NCBI GenBank assembly: GCA_023428885.1
Contig: JAEYWQ010000148.1
Coordinates: 1-7,218 of the forward strand
Direction of reading: 5' to 3'
Origin: Bacillota bacterium
GTDB lineage: Bacteria > Bacillota > Clostridia > Lachnospirales > Lachnospiraceae
DNA length: 7,218 nucleotides
Shown here piece after piece: positions 6,169 to 7,218 of the stretch. A model generated the notes under the pieces. That model did not search any database, was not told the DNA's origin, and saw nothing but the letters and a program-made list of their open reading frames with translations. The translations under genes were made by a program, and so were the position numbers. Each line of letters starts with the position of its first letter. Positions within the stretch are counted from its first letter, which is position 1.

Positions 6169-6933
6169 ATGGAATATACAGTGAATAGACTTGCTAAAAT
6201 AGCAGGAATTAGTACTAGAACGCTTCGATATTATGATGAAATAGATATTCTTAAGCCGGCAAGAATGAATTCGTCAGGTTATCGAATCTACGGTGAAGCA
6301 GAGGTTGATAAGTTGCAACAGATTATGTTTTATCGTGAACTGGGAGTAGATTTAGAGAGTATTAAATCAATATTAAGCTCACCTGGGTTTCGTAAGTTAG
6401 ATGCACTGAAGGAACACCATGTAATGCTTCTTGAAAGGAAAAAACTATTAGATTTATTAATCGCAAATGTCGAGAAGACAATTGCCAAGACAGAAGGGAG
6501 ATCTATAATGTCTGATAAAGAAAAGTTTGAAGGCTTTAAGCATAAGATGATCGAGGAAAATGAATTAAAATATGGAAAAGAGATAAGAAAAAAATATGGT
6601 GAGGAAACAGTCAATGCTTCAAATCAGAAACTAAAGGACTTGAGTCAAGAGCAGTATACGAAACTAGAGGAACTGTCAGAACAGGTGAATGAAGCGATAG
6701 GTATAGCGTATAAGAATGGAGATCCAAGCAGTGATTTGGCTCAAAAAGCCTGTGAACTTCATAAAGAGTGGCTGTTACATTATTGGCCTCAATACACGAA
6801 AGAAGCACATATGGGATTAGTACAAATGTATGTAGACGATGAGCGATTTACTGCTTATTATGATAAGATTGCTCCGGGTTGTGCTGTGTTTTTACGTGAT
6901 GCTATGAGAATTTATACAGGAGTAGAGGAGTAA
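6169..6933 (+). CDS. MerR-family transcriptional activator with TipAS ligand-binding domain
   Basis: A TipAL/Mta-like regulator of 254 aa, almost the length of Streptomyces TipAL (253 aa). Residues 3-70 are the MerR winged helix-turn-helix: YTVNRLAKIAGISTRTLRYY at 3-22, then the wing with SGYRIYGEAEVDKLQQI (36-52). A dimerisation helix covers about 75-110. Residues about 130-250 are the TipAS domain, shown by ELHKEWLLHYWPQ (196-208) and MYVDDERFTAYYDKIAPG (220-237). Proteins of this type bind small, often antibiotic-like molecules and then activate a promoter with a long spacer. The promoter just upstream has that form. Cysteines occur at 194 and 239; I cannot align either safely with the thiopeptide-binding Cys of TipAL. 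The inducer and other targets are unknown, and it need not regulate the lar genes, which lie upstream of its promoter. Confidence 0.9.
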   Translation: MEYTVNRLAKIAGISTRTLRYYDEIDILKPARMNSSGYRIYGEAEVDKLQQIMFYRELGVDLESIKSILSSPGFRKLDALKEHHVMLLERKKLLDLLIANVEKTIAKTEGRSIMSDKEKFEGFKHKMIEENELKYGKEIRKKYGEETVNASNQKLKDLSQEQYTKLEELSEQVNEAIGIAYKNGDPSSDLAQKACELHKEWLLHYWPQYTKEAHMGLVQMYVDDERFTAYYDKIAPGCAVFLRDAMRIYTGVEE

Positions 6934-7014
6934 GTATGAGGGATATGGGAAGAACTCTATTCTAAACAGGGCATTTTTTTCATATATATAAACAAAAATT
7001 CGAAGGCTATCATT

Positions 7015-7218
7015 ATGAAAGAATTTGCTATAGATATGATCAATGATCATGGTTATTTGGGGATTTTAATTCTTACAACAATAGAAAGTATCTTCCCATT
7101 AATTCCAGCTGAATTCATATTAACAATTGGAGGGTTTGCAACTACAGTTACCGAGGTCACCAAGGGCGGAGTAATTTTATTTGCAACCCTTGGCGAATTA
7201 ATTGGGGCCCTGGTATTG
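7015..7218 (+). CDS. DedA-family membrane protein (N-terminal part, runs off the window)
   Basis: The frame from ATG 7015 is open for 68 codons to the right edge. GAAGG (7002-7006) lies 8 nt upstream as ribosome binding site. The sequence is hydrophobic, with a first membrane segment at about 13-30. It carries the DedA N-terminal pattern: HGYLGIL (12-18), then ESIFPLIPAEFILTIGGF (24-41), where the Glu and the Pro-rich stretch are characteristic. DedA proteins are inner-membrane proteins implicated in lipid (undecaprenyl-phosphate or phospholipid) translocation and in tolerance to some membrane-active drugs; the role here is not shown. It follows the MerR gene by 81 nt on the same strand with no strong terminator between, so co-transcription is possible. 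Confidence 0.85.
   Translation, partial: MKEFAIDMINDHGYLGILILTTIESIFPLIPAEFILTIGGFATTVTEVTKGGVILFATLGELIGALVL

Noticed and set aside
6934..7014. Terminator between the MerR gene and the DedA gene
   Set aside because: There is a run of seven T at 6974-6980, but only a four-pair AGAA/TTCT stem lies near it and it is not adjacent to the T-run. Too weak to call.

Overview
The window is a low-GC (roughly 40% by eye), densely packed stretch of chromosome. AT-rich spacers, AGGAGG-type ribosome binding sites and the protein families suggest an anaerobic Firmicute, most likely a clostridium of the Lachnospiraceae type. This taxonomic guess is inference; no rRNA or other marker gene is present.

Region 1 (1-221) holds the possible tail of an upstream gene, a long hairpin with a T-tract that looks like its terminator, and a leader of about 85 nt in front of larB. 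Region 2 (222-6059) is a six-gene plus-strand cluster, larB-larE-larMN-larQ-larO-larC. It encodes the three enzymes that build the nickel-pincer nucleotide (NPN) cofactor of lactate racemase and related LarA-family enzymes, and an ECF-type nickel importer to feed it. LarB carboxylates and hydrolyses nicotinic acid adenine dinucleotide, LarE converts the two carboxylates to thiocarboxylates, LarMN/LarQ/LarO bring in nickel, and LarC inserts it. The apo-enzyme that uses the cofactor (larA) is not in the window.

Region 3 (6060-7218) starts with a near-perfect 15-bp inverted repeat. A MerR-type promoter with a 19-bp spacer follows, then a TipAL-like MerR regulator (HTH plus TipAS ligand-binding domain), and the first 68 codons of a DedA-family membrane protein that runs off the right edge. 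Nothing in the sequence links this part functionally to the lar genes.

The points most worth a second look are a very histidine-rich insert in LarC (25 His in 55 residues), a LarE with the multi-cysteine pattern of the iron-sulfur class rather than the single sacrificial-cysteine class, the lack of larA beside an otherwise complete cofactor locus, and a 113-bp gap with a possible promoter inside the transporter genes. I see no wholly new system. The locus is a recognisable NPN-cofactor operon with unusual details.
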